A stretch of 64,000 bases of DNA from Halomonas saccharevitans (lineage in GTDB: Bacteria; Pseudomonadota; Gammaproteobacteria; Pseudomonadales; Halomonadaceae), in assembly GCF_900116405.1 (NCBI RefSeq), contig NZ_FPAQ01000001.1, positions 20,293 through 84,292 of the forward strand, given 5' to 3'. Of the stretch, positions 1-9,635 are shown one piece after another. The notes under the pieces were generated by a model. That model did no database searches. It had not been told where the DNA came from and saw nothing but the letters and a program-made list of their open reading frames with translations. Numbering within the stretch: position 1 is the stretch's first letter; each line of letters opens with the position of its first letter. Position numbers and translations under genes: made by a program.

Positions 1-1
1 T

Positions 2-77
2 TCCCCGATAGCTCAGTTGGTAGAGCAAATGACTGTTAATCATTGGGTCACAGGTTCGAGTCCTGTTCGGGGAGCCA
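2..77 (+). tRNA. tRNA-Asn (anticodon GTT)
   Basis: Cloverleaf with a perfect 7-bp acceptor stem (2-8 with 67-73), the D-loop GCTCAGTTGGTAGAGC, anticodon GTT at 35-37, a TTCGAGTC T-loop, discriminator G at 74 and an encoded CCA at 75-77. It matches the usual gammaproteobacterial tRNA-Asn. It sits at the window edge, so its promoter is not visible. Confidence 0.97.
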
Positions 78-415
78 GTCCTGTCCGGTAATTCTGTCCG
101 GTGCTGTTTCTCGCTTTCCTAGCTCGTCCTTTCTCCGTCGGTCGTTTCTCCTCAGCGCCATTTTCGCCAGCCGGTCGCATCCATGCGTGCCGTATTGCCT
201 CGCGTTGCTGCACCCCAGGCCGCGTCTTTACCGTCTTCTCTTTGCCGTCTCAGAGGTATGGAGTCTCGCATCTGCAAGGGCTCTCGCCACGCCGCAGCGT
301 CGCCGCGACGTGAGGCCGGGCCGCCATTCGAGCCGTGCGGATAGCAAGACGCCGGACCACAGGGGTCCGGCATCATCGTCACGGGGTGGTGTGATTCAGC
401 GCCTCAGTTGAGCTC
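78..415. other. Intergenic region downstream of tRNA-Asn
   Basis: This 338-base stretch separates tRNA-Asn from the convergent prc gene. Short open frames exist on both strands but show no recognisable protein. The only structure I can point to is the GC-rich hairpin at 351-371. Confidence 0.6.
351..371. terminator. Hairpin between tRNA-Asn and prc, possible terminator
   Basis: An 8-bp perfect stem (GCCGGACC, 351-358, with GGTCCGGC, 364-371) has a 5-base loop. No T-tract follows on either strand, so it is terminator-like by position (convergent end of prc) more than by full sequence signature. Confidence 0.4.
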
Positions 416-2482
416 TCAGTTAAGCTCCGCGTAGTGCCAGCCGTCCTCCAGCTGGCGGTAGTCCAGCAGGATCTGGGCGGTCTCGAGGACCTGGGCACGG
501 TCGATCGGCTCGTCCTCGGCGTCGGCATCCGCGGTCTCGTCCTCGTCGCGGGCATCGGTCCAGTCCTCGAGCGGCTCCAGGCCCAGGGCCCGGCGGCGCT
601 CGTTCTCTAGTGCCAGCTGCTCCGCTTCCTGTGCCTCGACCTCACGCTTGCGCTGTTCGCGGTTGAGGCTGACGCTGGTGTGCTGCGCGCGAAGCTGACG
701 CGCGAGCTCGGAGCGTTGCTCGAGGTAGTGGAAGTTCGGCTGCTTCTCGGCGCGCTCCAGGTGGCGGGCGCGCAGCGTCTCCAGGTGCCGGTGGGGTTCG
801 CCGTAGGTCCGGTACTGCACCTCGCGCACGGTGTCCCACGGCAGGGCATTGTCGAGGCTGCTCTCGCCGATCAGTTCGGGGTCGATCAGGCTCGGGAAGT
901 TGATATCCGGCTCAACGCCGCGGTGCTGGGTGCTCTCGCCGGAGATGCGGTAGAATTTGGCGCGGGTCAGCTTGATCTCGCCGTGGCTGAGCTCGTTGAG
1001 GGTCTGCACCGTGCCCTTGCCGAAGGTGTCGTTGCCGACCACCAGGCCGCGACCATAGTCCTGAATGGCACCGGCGAAGATCTCCGAGGCCGAGGCGGAG
1101 AGGCGATTGACCAGCACGGCCAGGGGGCCGTCGTAGAGGGCGCCGCTCTCGGTGTCGCCGTAGAGGCTGATGCGCCCGCGGGCGTCGCGGACCTGGACGG
1201 TGGGGCCGCGGTCGATGAAGAGCCCGATCAGCGAGTTGGCCTCCTGCAGGGCGCCGCCGCCGTTGTTGCGAAGGTCGAGCACGATGCCCTCGACACCCTC
1301 GGCCTGGAGGCGCTCGACCTCGCGGGCGACGTCGCGGGTGGTGCTGCGGAAGTCCTCCTCGCCGGCCTGCCAGGCATCGAAATCCACGTAGAAGGTCGGG
1401 ATCTCGATCACGCCGAGACGATGCGTGCCGTCATCGCGCTCGACCTCGATCACCTCGCCCTGGGCGGCCTGATCCTCGAGGTCCACGGTGTCGCGGGTGA
1501 TGTCGATCACCGTGGAGCGCGTCATGTCGATGGCCTGGGCGGGCACCACGTCCAGGTGCACCACCGAGCCCTTGGGGCCGCGGATCAGATCGACCACGTC
1601 GTCGAGCCGCATGCCCACCACGTTGACGATCTCGCCGTCCTCCTGGCCCACGCCGATGATGCGGTCGGCGGGCTGCAGGGCGCCGTCGCGCTCGGCCGGG
1701 CCGCCGGCCACCAGGCTCGAGACCTTGACGAACTCGCCGTCGGCCTGCAGCAGGGCGCCGATGCCCTCCAGCGACAGCCGCATCTGGATGTCGAAGGATT
1801 CGCCCTGGCGCGGCGAGAGGTATTCGCTATGCGGGTCGACGCTGCCGGTCACTGCGGCCATGAAGAGCCCGAAGACATCGGCCGCGTTGGTCTGGCGCAG
1901 CCGCGAGAGCTGCCCCTCGTAGCGCTGACGCAGGGTATCTGTCACCTGCTCTGGGTCCTGGTCGCTGATGGTCAGGCTAAGGGCGGCGTTGTTGAGACGC
2001 TTCATCCACAGCTCATCAAGCTCGGCCTTACTGCCGGCCCAAGGGCTGTCCTTGCGCTCCAGCTCCAGGCGCTGTTGGCTATCGAAGCTGAAGTCGATGC
2101 CCTCGTCGATCCGTGCCAGCAGCCATTCGAGGCGCTGCTCGGCGCGTTCGTGATAGCGCTGGTAGAGGGCGAAGGGGCGGGCCAGTTCGGCGTCAAGCAG
2201 TGCCTCATCCATGCCGGTTCGCAGGTCGCTGAAGGCGGCTACGTCGCGGTCCAGCAGGTAGGCGCGCTGACCATCGAGGATCTCCAGCAGGCGCTCGAAG
2301 GACCGCCGCGACCAGGCATCGTCGAGGCTGACGTCGGCGTAGTGGCCGTAGCGCAGCGACTCTGCCACTTCAGTAGCCGCCTGGCGCTGATCATCGTTCG
2401 GCTCGAGACTGGCCAGGGCCGGCGGCGTGGCCAGCAGCAGGCCTAGAACCGCCGCTCGCCCAAGGGTGACTAACAGGCTCAT
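416..2482 (-). CDS. prc: Carboxy-terminal processing (tail-specific) protease Prc
   Basis: Periplasmic serine protease of family S41 that trims C-termini of envelope proteins and degrades tagged proteins. From the chosen start the protein is 688 residues, close to E. coli Prc. Residues 1-24 form a signal peptide ending ALA. A PDZ segment lies around residues 230-320. The catalytic dyad is Ser464 (RLSASASEIF) and Lys489 (FGKGTVQ), 25 residues apart as in the family. The acidic C-terminal tail is DE-rich. An ATG 11 codons upstream (2515) is open, but 2482 has GGGGAG about 10 bases before it and starts directly with the signal peptide. It is divergent from the aminopeptidase gene. Confidence 0.95.
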   Translation of the reverse strand: MSLLVTLGRAAVLGLLLATPPALASLEPNDDQRQAATEVAESLRYGHYADVSLDDAWSRRSFERLLEILDGQRAYLLDRDVAAFSDLRTGMDEALLDAELARPFALYQRYHERAEQRLEWLLARIDEGIDFSFDSQQRLELERKDSPWAGSKAELDELWMKRLNNAALSLTISDQDPEQVTDTLRQRYEGQLSRLRQTNAADVFGLFMAAVTGSVDPHSEYLSPRQGESFDIQMRLSLEGIGALLQADGEFVKVSSLVAGGPAERDGALQPADRIIGVGQEDGEIVNVVGMRLDDVVDLIRGPKGSVVHLDVVPAQAIDMTRSTVIDITRDTVDLEDQAAQGEVIEVERDDGTHRLGVIEIPTFYVDFDAWQAGEEDFRSTTRDVAREVERLQAEGVEGIVLDLRNNGGGALQEANSLIGLFIDRGPTVQVRDARGRISLYGDTESGALYDGPLAVLVNRLSASASEIFAGAIQDYGRGLVVGNDTFGKGTVQTLNELSHGEIKLTRAKFYRISGESTQHRGVEPDINFPSLIDPELIGESSLDNALPWDTVREVQYRTYGEPHRHLETLRARHLERAEKQPNFHYLEQRSELARQLRAQHTSVSLNREQRKREVEAQEAEQLALENERRRALGLEPLEDWTDARDEDETADADAEDEPIDRAQVLETAQILLDYRQLEDGWHYAELN

Positions 2483-2625
2483 CGATGAAGCACTCCCCGA
2501 TTCGTGTACACTCACTCTTCATCCAGACCCCGACCCGGCCGTCGAGTTGCATGGACAGACTTGCCATTGTATCAGCTTGGCCGTGTCGTCAAGACCCCCG
2601 AAACGTCCCGCGATAGAGGAATTCC

Positions 2626-3924
2626 ATGTCCGAGGATGCCCGCCTCGAGCGTCTGCTCGACTTTCTGCATCGATCCCCCACGCCCTGGCATGCTACGGCC
2701 AACATGGCCGCGCGACTCGAGGCCGCCGGTTTCAGGCGCCTGGAAGAGACTGCCTCCTGGCAGCTCTCGCCCGGCGAGCGAGTCTACGTGACCCGCAACG
2801 ACTCCTCGATCATCGCCCTGCAGCTGCCCCGCGAGGGGCTCGAGGCCCTGCGCCTGATCGGCGCCCATACCGACAGCCCCGGCCTGCGCCTCAAGCCCAA
2901 CGCCGCCCAGTGTGCGGCGGGCTGGCTGCAACTGGGCGTCGAGGTCTATGGCGGGGCGCTGCTGGCGCCCTGGTTCGATCGCGACCTGGGTCTGGCCGGT
3001 CGGGTCCACGTGCGCCATGCCGATGGCCGCATCGAGGGCGTGCTTATTGATGTCGAGCGGGCGGTGGCGATCATTCCGAGCCTGGCCATCCATCTGGACC
3101 GCGAGGCCAACAACGGCCGAACCATCAATGCCCAGACCGAGATGGCCCCGGTGTTCCTCCAGGACGGCGGCCGGCCCGATCTCGAGCGGCTGCTCGCCCG
3201 CTGGCTCGAGGAGCAGCACGGCCTGACCGAGGTCGAGGTCCTCGATTTCGAGCTGGCGTTTCGCGACATGCAGGCGCCGGCACGGGTCGGCATCGAGGGC
3301 GAGCTGGTCGCAAGCGCCAGGCTCGACAATCTGCTCTCCTGCTTCGCCGGCCTGGAGGCGCTGCTCGAGAGCGATGGCCGCCAGGGCGCGGTGCTGGTGG
3401 CCAACGACCATGAGGAGGTTGGCAGCGCCAGTGCCTGCGGTGCCCAGGGGCCCTTCCTCGGCGACGTGCTGCGCCGGGTGAATGCCCAGCTCGGCGAGGC
3501 GGGGGAGGAGGGCTTCATTCGCCTGATCCAGGCCTCGCGGCTGATCTCCTGCGACAACGCCCATGCCCTGCATCCGAACTTTCAGGACAAGCATGACGCC
3601 GCCCACGGCCCGGCGCTCAACGGTGGGCCGGTGATCAAGGTCAACGCCAGCCAGCGCTATGCCACCAACAGCGCGACCGCGGCGCTGTTCCGCGACCTGT
3701 GCCGCGAGGCCGAGGTGCCGGTGCAGACCTTCGTGACCCGGGCCGATATGGGGTGCGGCAGCACCATCGGCCCGATCACCGCCACCGAGCTTGGGGTGCC
3801 GACCCTGGACGTGGGGGCGCCCCAGTGGGCCATGCACTCGATCCGCGAGACCGCGGGCGCCCGGGACGTGGACTATCTGGTGCGAGTGCTGACCGCCTTC
3901 GTCAATCGCGCCGAGCTTCCCTGA
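2626..3924 (+). CDS. apeB: M18 family (aspartyl-type) aminopeptidase
   Basis: Zinc aminopeptidase of family M18, cytoplasmic, 432 residues, which is the normal size. Metal-site motifs are visible in order: [13 protein letters not shown] (His-x-Asp) near residue 85, RLDN near 228, the catalytic pair in NDHEEVGS near 262, and the C-terminal His in WAMHSIRE near 405. RBS GAGGAATT precedes the ATG. It is monocistronic: prc is divergent upstream and a strong bidirectional terminator follows. Substrate preference (acidic or broader N-terminal residues) cannot be read from the sequence. Confidence 0.92.
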   Translation: MSEDARLERLLDFLHRSPTPWHATANMAARLEAAGFRRLEETASWQLSPGERVYVTRNDSSIIALQLPREGLEALRLIGAHTDSPGLRLKPNAAQCAAGWLQLGVEVYGGALLAPWFDRDLGLAGRVHVRHADGRIEGVLIDVERAVAIIPSLAIHLDREANNGRTINAQTEMAPVFLQDGGRPDLERLLARWLEEQHGLTEVEVLDFELAFRDMQAPARVGIEGELVASARLDNLLSCFAGLEALLESDGRQGAVLVANDHEEVGSASACGAQGPFLGDVLRRVNAQLGEAGEEGFIRLIQASRLISCDNAHALHPNFQDKHDAAHGPALNGGPVIKVNASQRYATNSATAALFRDLCREAEVPVQTFVTRADMGCGSTIGPITATELGVPTLDVGAPQWAMHSIRETAGARDVDYLVRVLTAFVNRAELP

Positions 3925-3998
3925 GCGTCTTGATCGCCGGCAGGGCCGCCGTCCGTGCGGTCTCGCCGGCGATCCTGGCGCCCAGATAGCGCGCACCG

Positions 3999-4031
3999 AA
4001 AAAGCCCGCCTGGCGAGCCAGGCGGGCTTTT
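3999..4031. terminator. Bidirectional rho-independent terminator
   Basis: Perfect 10-bp stem GCCCGCCTGG/CCAGGCGGGC (4004-4013 and 4018-4027) with loop CGAG, preceded by five A and followed by four T. It can therefore end transcripts from apeB on the plus strand and from tRNA-Met on the minus strand. Confidence 0.9.
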
Positions 4032-4038
4032 CGATGTT

Positions 4039-4115
4039 TGGTGGCTACGCCCTGATTCGAACAGGGGACCCCATCATTATGAGTGATGTGCTCTAACCAG
4101 CTGAGCTACGTAGCC
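4039..4115 (-). tRNA. Elongator tRNA-Met (anticodon CAT)
   Basis: Read on the minus strand it begins GGCTACGTAGCTCAGC and ends with an encoded CCA (4039-4041). The acceptor stem pairs perfectly and the anticodon loop CTCATAA gives CAT. The body closely resembles E. coli metT/metU, so this is elongator rather than initiator (no C-A mismatch at the acceptor end) or tRNA-Ile2. Confidence 0.93.
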
Positions 4116-4201
4116 GAACAACGGGGGCGAATTCTACGTACCTGACTCGCCCGCGTCAAGCCCAAGCGGCGTCATGAGCGCTTTCGGGGTGCCCCGGCGG
4201 C

Positions 4202-5293
4202 TCAGACGTTGAAGCGGAAGTGGATGACGTCGCCATCCTTGACGATGTACTCCTTGCCCTCCAAGCGCCACTTGCCGGCATCCTTGGCACCCTGCTCGCC
4301 GCCCAGGCTGACGAAGTCGTCGTAGGCGATGACCTCGGCGCGGATGAAGCCCTTCTGGAAGTCAGTGTGGATCACGCCGGCCGCCTCGGGGGCGGTGGCG
4401 CCGACCTTGACCGTCCAGGCGCGAACCTCCTTCACGCCGGCGGTGAAGTAGGTCTGCAGGCCCAGCAGTGCGTAGCCGGCGCGAATCACCCGGTCGAGCC
4501 CGGGCTCTTCCATGCCCAACTCGTCGAGGAACATGGCGCGCTCTTCATCCTCGAGCTCGGCGATCTCGGCCTCGATCTGGTTGCAGACCGGCACCACCAC
4601 GGCATCCTCGGCGGCGGCGATCCTGCGCACCGTGTCGAGGTAGGGGTTGTCCTCGAAGCCGTCGTCGTTGACGTTGGCGATGTACATGGTGGGCTTGAGC
4701 GTCAGGAAGCCGAAGCCCTTGAGCTGCTGCTTGTCGTCGTCATCGAGGCCGAAGCTTCTCAGCGGCTGGCCCTCGGCCAGATGGGGATGGATGCGCTCGA
4801 GGATCGCCTTGGTGGCGATGGCTTCCTTGTCGCCGCCCTTGGCCACGCGGACCAGGCGCTGGATGGCGCGCTCGACGGTGTCCAGATCGGCCAGCGCCAG
4901 TTCCATGTTGATGATCTCGATGTCCGCCTCGGGATCGACCTGGTTGGCCACGTGGATGACGTTGTCGTTATCGAAGCAGCGCACCACGTGGGCGATGGCG
5001 TCGGTCTCGCGGATGTTGGCCAGGAACTTGTTGCCGAGCCCCTCGCCCTTGGAGGCGCCTGCCACCAGGCCTGCGATGTCGACGAACTCCATGGTGGTGG
5101 GCAGCACCTTCTGGGGACCCACGATCTCGGCCAGCTTGTCGAGGCGCGGGTCCGGCATCGGCACGATACCGACGTTGGGCTCGATGGTGCAGAAGGGGAA
5201 GTTTTCGGCGTCGATGCCCGACTTGGTCAGGGCATTGAAGAGGGTGGACTTGCCGACGTTGGGCAGGCCGACGATACCGCAGTTGAAACCCAT
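4202..5293 (-). CDS. ychF: Redox-regulated ATPase/GTPase YchF (OLA1 family)
   Basis: Obg-family P-loop NTPase that prefers ATP and binds ribosomes, linked to oxidative-stress responses. The 363 residues equal the family length. P-loop GLPNVGKST is at residues 8-16, switch region DIAGLV near 68, a coiled-coil middle and a C-terminal TGS domain ending in [12 protein letters not shown]. The frame is open for 65 more codons upstream, but the protein family begins MGFNCGIVG and AGGAAG sits before this ATG, fixing the start at 5293. It is the last gene of the leftward block after pth, about 116 bases downstream. Confidence 0.97.
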   Translation of the reverse strand: MGFNCGIVGLPNVGKSTLFNALTKSGIDAENFPFCTIEPNVGIVPMPDPRLDKLAEIVGPQKVLPTTMEFVDIAGLVAGASKGEGLGNKFLANIRETDAIAHVVRCFDNDNVIHVANQVDPEADIEIINMELALADLDTVERAIQRLVRVAKGGDKEAIATKAILERIHPHLAEGQPLRSFGLDDDDKQQLKGFGFLTLKPTMYIANVNDDGFEDNPYLDTVRRIAAAEDAVVVPVCNQIEAEIAELEDEERAMFLDELGMEEPGLDRVIRAGYALLGLQTYFTAGVKEVRAWTVKVGATAPEAAGVIHTDFQKGFIRAEVIAYDDFVSLGGEQGAKDAGKWRLEGKEYIVKDGDVIHFRFNV

Positions 5294-5409
5294 GGGATCT
5301 TCCTGGAAAGCGAGTTCGGGAATGGAGAATGGCCGGCATTCTACGCGAAAAGAGCGTCGTGCCGACAGCGGCTCGGCTTGATCGGTGATGCCGGCGACGC
5401 TCGCAGCGC

Positions 5410-5994
5410 TCAGCCCTTGAAGCTGTGCAGCCGATTCATGGCCTTCGCCCAGTCGCCGTCGACGGCCTGGGGGAGGGTAGCCAGGCACTCGTCGATGGCG
5501 GCGTCGATGGCGCCACGCTCCGCCTTGCCGGGGCGACCCAGCACGTAGTTGGTCACCTGGCGGGCCTCGCCGGGGTGGCCGATGCCGATGCGCAGGCGGT
5601 GAAACGACTTGTCGTTGCCCAGGGCGCGGATGATGTCGCGCAGGCCGTTGTGACCGCCGTGTCCGCCGCCGGTCTTGTAGCGCGCCGTGCCCGGTGGCAT
5701 GTCGAGTTCGTCGTGGGCCACCAGCAGCTCGTCGGGGGCGATCTTGAAGAACTGGCAGAGCGCCGCCACGGCGCCGCCGCTGCGGTTCATGAAGGTGGTG
5801 GGCTCGAGCAGGTGCAGCTCCCGACCGTCCAGCCGGACTCGCGCATGGCGGCCCAGGAACTTGCGCTCGGGACGCAGTTCACTGCCCGCCGCCCTCGCCA
5901 CGGCGTGCACCAGCCAGGCGCCGGCGTTGTGGCGGGTGGCCTCATAGTCGGCGCCGGGGTTGCCCAGACCAATGATCGCTTTCAACTGGCTCAT
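5410..5994 (-). CDS. pth: Peptidyl-tRNA hydrolase
   Basis: Hydrolyses peptidyl-tRNA released by stalled ribosomes. The 194 residues match bacterial Pth. Family hallmarks are visible: [18 protein letters not shown] near the N-terminus (catalytic His about residue 22), FMNRSG near 68, HDELDMPPG near 92 (catalytic Asp) and [13 protein letters not shown] near 107. The frame stays open upstream to 6102, but the ATG at 5994 has GAGGAGA before it and begins the conserved region. It lies between rplY and ychF, the usual order in Pseudomonas and relatives. Confidence 0.97.
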   Translation of the reverse strand: MSQLKAIIGLGNPGADYEATRHNAGAWLVHAVARAAGSELRPERKFLGRHARVRLDGRELHLLEPTTFMNRSGGAVAALCQFFKIAPDELLVAHDELDMPPGTARYKTGGGHGGHNGLRDIIRALGNDKSFHRLRIGIGHPGEARQVTNYVLGRPGKAERGAIDAAIDECLATLPQAVDGDWAKAMNRLHSFKG

Positions 5995-6023
5995 GCCGGT
6001 CTCCTCGCGTGCGGCGTGATGGC

Positions 6024-6053
6024 AAAAAAAATCAAGCGCCGAGGCGCTTGATT
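6024..6053 (-). terminator. Rho-independent terminator between rplY and pth
   Basis: A 10-bp stem (6030-6039 with 6044-6053, core CAAGCGC/GCGCTTG) is followed on the minus strand by a run of about eight T (A-tract 6024-6031). It would reduce read-through from rplY into pth, which starts 30 bases further on. Confidence 0.8.
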
Positions 6054-6065
6054 CCTGACGACGAA

Positions 6066-6095
6066 GCGGGCATGTCGAGGCTCCGACATGCCCGC
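6066..6095 (-). other. Second hairpin just after rplY
   Basis: A perfect 12-bp stem (GCGGGCATGTCG, 6066-6077, with CGACATGCCCGC, 6084-6095) and 6-base loop lies 14 bases past the rplY stop on the minus strand. It lacks a T-tract and directly precedes the true terminator at 6024-6053, so it may be an mRNA-stabilising or attenuation element. Confidence 0.55.
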
Positions 6096-6108
6096 CGGGC
6101 AAAACCGA

Positions 6109-6765
6109 TTACTCGGCGTCGCCCTCGCCCGCGGCTTCTTCGCCACCGGCTTCTTCTTCGCCTTCTTCTGCTTCGCTACCACGGACCTTGGCCTTGGTGA
6201 CGCTCAGGATGGCGTTGTCGTGGTCCTCACCATGGGTCAGGGCGACCAGGGTCACGCCGGCCGGCACGCTGAGGTCGGACAGGTGCAGGGTAGTGCCCAT
6301 CTCGACGGCACTGATGTCGACTTCCAGGTACTCCGGCAGGTCCTTCGGCAGGCAGCTGATCTCGACCTCGGAGGCCAGCTGGTGCAGCTCGCCGTCGTGG
6401 TCCTTGATGGCCACGCAGGCGTCTTCACCGGTCACGTGCAGCGGCACGTTCAGGGTCAGCTCGTGGGTGGCGTCGACGCGCAGGAAGTCGGCGTGAGTCA
6501 CCAGCGGCTTGAACGGGTGACGCTGCAGGTCACGCACCACGACCTGCTGGGCCTTGCCGTCCACCTGCAGGTTGATGATGGAGGAGAAGAACGCCTCGTC
6601 TTCCAGCGCCTTGTAGAAGCTGGTCTTGTCGACGGAGATCGGCTGCGGCGCCTGCTCACCACCATAGATGATGGCCGGCACCTGTGCGTTGGCACGACGC
6701 AGGCGGCGGCTCGCACCTTTCCCCAGGTCGTTGCGAACGCTGGCATTGAGTGTGTAATCGGACAT
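6109..6765 (-). CDS. rplY: 50S ribosomal protein L25, long (Ctc-type) form
   Basis: 5S rRNA-binding ribosomal protein. At 218 residues it is the long form: an N-terminal L25 domain ([21 protein letters not shown] onward) followed by the TL5/CTC C-terminal beta domain, and an acidic tail of Glu, Gly and Ala after about residue 190. E. coli L25 has only the first domain. RBS AGAGGC precedes the ATG. It lies downstream of prs, as in many gammaproteobacteria. Confidence 0.96.
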   Translation of the reverse strand: MSDYTLNASVRNDLGKGASRRLRRANAQVPAIIYGGEQAPQPISVDKTSFYKALEDEAFFSSIINLQVDGKAQQVVVRDLQRHPFKPLVTHADFLRVDATHELTLNVPLHVTGEDACVAIKDHDGELHQLASEVEISCLPKDLPEYLEVDISAVEMGTTLHLSDLSVPAGVTLVALTHGEDHDNAILSVTKAKVRGSEAEEGEEEAGGEEAAGEGDAE

Positions 6766-6875
6766 GGAATTGCCTCTTTCTGAAGGTAAGGAAGACGCCG
6801 TGGCCCGCGACCAGACCGCGGCGTTTCCGGGAGCCCCGTGGGGCGCTGCTCCGACGCCTCGTCCCGCTGTGCCGT

Positions 6876-6896
6876 CCGCCGAGCGCTGCTCGGCGG
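6876..6896 (-). other. Hairpin between prs and rplY
   Basis: A 9-bp stem CCGCCGAGC/GCTCGGCGG with a 3-base loop lies just past the prs stop codon. There is no T-tract. It may be a partial terminator or processing site between prs and rplY, which have very different expression needs. Confidence 0.4.
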
Positions 6897-6903
6897 GTCG
6901 GCC

Positions 6904-7845
6904 TCAGTGGAACATGGCGCTGACGGATTCTTCGTTGCTGACCCGGCGGATCGCCTCGGCGATCAGCCCGGCCACGCTGAGCTGGCGAATGTTGCCGCTG
7001 CGACGCGCGGCCTCGCCGAGCGGGATGGTGTCGGTCACCACCACTTCATCGAGCACCGAGCCAGAGATGTTGTCGACGGCCGGGCCGGACAGGATCGGGT
7101 GGGTGGCATAGGCCACCACGCGACGGGCGCCGCGCTCCTTGAGGGCCTCGCCGGCCTTGCACAGGGTGCCGGCGGTATCGATCATGTCGTCCACCACCAC
7201 GCAGGTGCGGTTCTCGATCTCGCCGATGATGTGCATCACCTGCGCCTGGTTGGCCGAGGGGCGGCGCTTGTCGATGATCGCCAGGTCGGCATTGAGCTGC
7301 TTGGCGATGGCGCGCGCGCGGACCACGCCGCCGACGTCGGGCGAGACGACGACGAGATCGTCGTAGTTCTGGCGCTCGATGTCGTCGAGCAGGATCGGCG
7401 AGCCGTAGACGTTGTCCACCGGCACGTCGAAGAAGCCCTGGATCTGATCGGCGTGCAGGTCCATGGTCATGACCCGGTCGACGCCGGCCTTGACCATCAT
7501 GTCGGCGACGATCTTGGCGGAGATCGGCACGCGGGCGGAGCGCACGCGGCGGTCCTGACGGGCGTAGCCGAAGTAGGGGACCACGGCGGTGATCCGAGTG
7601 GCGGAGGCGCGGCGCAGCGCGTCCACCATCAGGATCAGTTCCATCAGGTTGTCGTTGGTCGGTGCACAGGTGGGCTGCAGGACGAAGACATCCTTGCCGC
7701 GCACGTTCTCGTTGATCTCGACCGCGACTTCACCGTCGCTGAACTGCCCCACCGTGGCGTTGCCCAGGCGGGTATCCAGGCTCTCGGCGACTTTACGGGC
7801 GAGATCGGGATTGGCATTCCCGGCGAAAACCATCAATTTTGACAC
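6904..7845 (-). CDS. prs: Ribose-phosphate pyrophosphokinase (PRPP synthase)
   Basis: Makes PRPP from ribose 5-phosphate and ATP for nucleotide, His, Trp and NAD synthesis. Conserved blocks seen: [16 protein letters not shown] at the N-terminus, [15 protein letters not shown], the catalytic loop [18 protein letters not shown], and [17 protein letters not shown], the PRPP-binding loop. I choose a GTG start at 7845 (313 residues, family length) with AAGGTGG eight bases upstream. Without it the first ATG (7833) would remove the conserved SKL. The frame is open to 8058, but that extension runs through tRNA-Gln and is not coding. Confidence 0.95.
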   Translation of the reverse strand: MSKLMVFAGNANPDLARKVAESLDTRLGNATVGQFSDGEVAVEINENVRGKDVFVLQPTCAPTNDNLMELILMVDALRRASATRITAVVPYFGYARQDRRVRSARVPISAKIVADMMVKAGVDRVMTMDLHADQIQGFFDVPVDNVYGSPILLDDIERQNYDDLVVVSPDVGGVVRARAIAKQLNADLAIIDKRRPSANQAQVMHIIGEIENRTCVVVDDMIDTAGTLCKAGEALKERGARRVVAYATHPILSGPAVDNISGSVLDEVVVTDTIPLGEAARRSGNIRQLSVAGLIAEAIRRVSNEESVSAMFH

Positions 7846-7907
7846 GCGCAGCCACCTTTGCTGTGTTGGGTCTTCAGGGGTTGGGGTCGACGGGGATCCG
7901 GTCGGCA

Positions 7908-7982
7908 TGGCTGGGGCAGCAGGATTCGAACCTGCGCATGGCGATACCAAAAACCGCTGCCTTACCGCTTGGCTATGCCCCA
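7908..7982 (-). tRNA. tRNA-Gln (anticodon TTG)
   Basis: On the minus strand the gene starts TGGGGCATAGCCAAGCGG, has a complete acceptor stem (7976-7982 with 7912-7918), a TTCGAATC T-loop and an encoded CCA (7908-7910). The anticodon loop sequence gives TTG. It lies inside the ispE-prs interval, a position also known from Pseudomonas, so it is probably cut from the operon transcript. Confidence 0.93.
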
Positions 7983-8038
7983 GGATCAGCTCCGCGCCGG
8001 CATGTCGGACATGTCTCGACGCCCGGGGGCGGCGAGGG

Positions 8039-8956
8039 TCATCGACCCAGCGCAGCATGAAGAGGTGAGCGGTTCAGCCCGCGCGCCGTGAAGGCGTGCC
8101 AGCCCTCGGGAACTTCGGCCAGGAGACGATCTGCCCGTGACTCGCTCTCGAGACGGGCAAAGATGCAGGCGCCGGTGCCGGTCAGCATGGTCGGTGCCCG
8201 CTGGGCCAGCCAGTCGAGTGCGCGCGCCACTTCGGGATAGTGCCTCCGGACGGTGTCCTGGCAGTCGTTGCGCCAGCTCGCCGCTCCCCCCTGCAGTGCG
8301 CGCGCCATGGTAATCGGGGGGGTATGGCGTGTCAATTCGGGCGCCCCGAACACGGCCGGCGTGGAGACCGTGACGCCGGGGTGGATGACCACGAACCAGG
8401 GGGTGTCGAGGGTCACCGGAGTCAGGCGTTCACCGATGCCTTCGGCCCAGGCGGCGTGGCCGTGCACGAAGACCGGCACGTCGGCGCCGAGGCGAAGGCC
8501 GAGGCGGGCGAGCTCGGTCAGCTCCATACCGAGCCCCCAGAGGGCATCGAGGCCGAGCAGGGCGGTGGCGGCATCCGAGCTGCCGCCGCCGAGCCCCCCG
8601 CCCATGGGCAGGCGCTTGTCGAGGTGGATGTCGGCGCCCAGGCGACGGCCGCTCTCGCCCTGCAGCAGGCGCGCGGCGCGCAGGATCAGGTTGTCCGCGG
8701 GCGCGACGCCGTCGAGGCTCGGTGAGAGGTTCAGTTCACCGTCCGTGCGGCGACGCAGGGTGAGGGTGTCGCCGGCGTCGAGGAACTGGAACAGCGTCTG
8801 CAGCTCGTGGTAGCCGTCTGGTCGGCGCCCGGTGATGTGCAGCAGGCGATTCAGCTTGGCTGGCGCGGGCAGCACCAGCGGCTCGGCTCGGGATGAAGAA
8901 TAGTGTGCAGAACGGATCGCAGAACGGGGGGGGGTGCGGGGCATGACGTCACTCAT
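8039..8956 (-). CDS. ispE: 4-diphosphocytidyl-2-C-methyl-D-erythritol kinase
   Basis: GHMP-family kinase of the MEP isoprenoid pathway. The N-terminal [21 protein letters not shown] and the ATP-binding [13 protein letters not shown] are diagnostic, and [10 protein letters not shown] is the third GHMP motif. From 8956 the protein has 305 residues. Two starts are possible: ATG 8956, overlapping the end of lolB by 8 bases, or ATG 8944, 4 bases after the lolB stop (301 residues). Neither has a strong RBS, so translation is probably coupled to lolB. Residues before the PAPAKLN block are unlike the family and add 20 or more extra amino acids. Confidence 0.94.
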   Translation of the reverse strand: MSDVMPRTPPRSAIRSAHYSSSRAEPLVLPAPAKLNRLLHITGRRPDGYHELQTLFQFLDAGDTLTLRRRTDGELNLSPSLDGVAPADNLILRAARLLQGESGRRLGADIHLDKRLPMGGGLGGGSSDAATALLGLDALWGLGMELTELARLGLRLGADVPVFVHGHAAWAEGIGERLTPVTLDTPWFVVIHPGVTVSTPAVFGAPELTRHTPPITMARALQGGAASWRNDCQDTVRRHYPEVARALDWLAQRAPTMLTGTGACIFARLESESRADRLLAEVPEGWHAFTARGLNRSPLHAALGR

Positions 8957-9560
8957 CGAGGGTGGGGCGCCACTCGGTGACCACCAGGGTCGCCCGCAGC
9001 GTGCCATAGGTCATCACCATCCGCCGCGGCAGCCAGAGGCCGTCGACGCGGGTCCAGTCGCGGTAGCCGATCTCCCAGCCGTCCTGCTCGAGGCGCTGGG
9101 GGAAGCCCAGCTCGTCGCGCTCGAGCCGATAGGTGCCCTGCGGGGAGGGCAGGCCGCGCACCCAGTCGGAGAGCGCGCTGACTGGCAGCGACCAGCCCAG
9201 CTGCTGGGTCATCAGCGCCTCCGGCGTCTCGGCCTCGAAGCGCCCCTCGGCGGTGGTCAGCGAGAAGCGCCCCTCGCGCCCCTCGAGGGTGCTGCGGCCG
9301 CTGCCGAAAGGGCCGCTGATCAGCAGGCGGTAGTAGTGGGGATGCTGGCTCCAATCCAGATTGGCACTGGTGGAGTCTTTCGGGGTACGCAGGCCGACCT
9401 TGCCGGCCAGCAGCCAGGTGTCGAGCTCGGTGAGGCGCGCTTGCTGCGCCGACCACTGTCCGGCGGCGCGCTCACCCTCGGGCGGCGTGGGGCGGCTCGC
9501 ACAGCCGGCCATCAGGACGAGGACCAGCAGGGGAATCAGCAGTCGCGTGAGGTGCGTCAT
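8949..9560 (-). CDS. lolB: Outer-membrane lipoprotein LolB
   Basis: Receives lipoproteins from LolA and inserts them in the outer membrane. The 203-residue protein starts with a lipoprotein signal peptide whose lipobox is LMAGC (Cys about residue 20) followed by Ala-Ser, not Asp, consistent with outer-membrane sorting. The middle contains WSAQQARL and the family-like GKVGLRTP. It is the first gene of the leftward lolB-ispE-tRNA-prs-rplY-pth-ychF block. The TPR lipoprotein gene lies 75 bases upstream with a degenerate 30-base repeat between. Confidence 0.93.
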   Translation of the reverse strand: MTHLTRLLIPLLVLVLMAGCASRPTPPEGERAAGQWSAQQARLTELDTWLLAGKVGLRTPKDSTSANLDWSQHPHYYRLLISGPFGSGRSTLEGREGRFSLTTAEGRFEAETPEALMTQQLGWSLPVSALSDWVRGLPSPQGTYRLERDELGFPQRLEQDGWEIGYRDWTRVDGLWLPRRMVMTYGTLRATLVVTEWRPTLDE

Positions 9561-9566
9561 GGGGCG

Positions 9567-9635
9567 TTCCGTTATTGAGAGTTCCTTCAGGGAATTTTCC
9601 GTTATGGAAAGATCCGTGTTGGAAGCTTCCGTTTG
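9567..9635. repeat. Degenerate 30-base tandem repeat upstream of lolB
   Basis: TTCCGTT recurs at 9567, 9597 and 9627, exactly 30 bases apart. The first two 30-base units agree at 21 of 30 positions by eye; the third is cut after about ten bases. The region is A/T-richer than its surroundings and fills the gap between the TPR gene stop and the lolB start. Confidence 0.6.

Noticed and set aside
2-415. tRNA-Asn as an integration site with a mobile element
   Set aside because: No integrase, direct repeat of the tRNA end or foreign composition is visible nearby.
7846-8058. N-terminal extension of prs to an ATG at 8058
   Set aside because: The extension reads through the complete tRNA-Gln at 7908-7982 and has no family similarity; the GTG at 7845 with an RBS gives the normal length.
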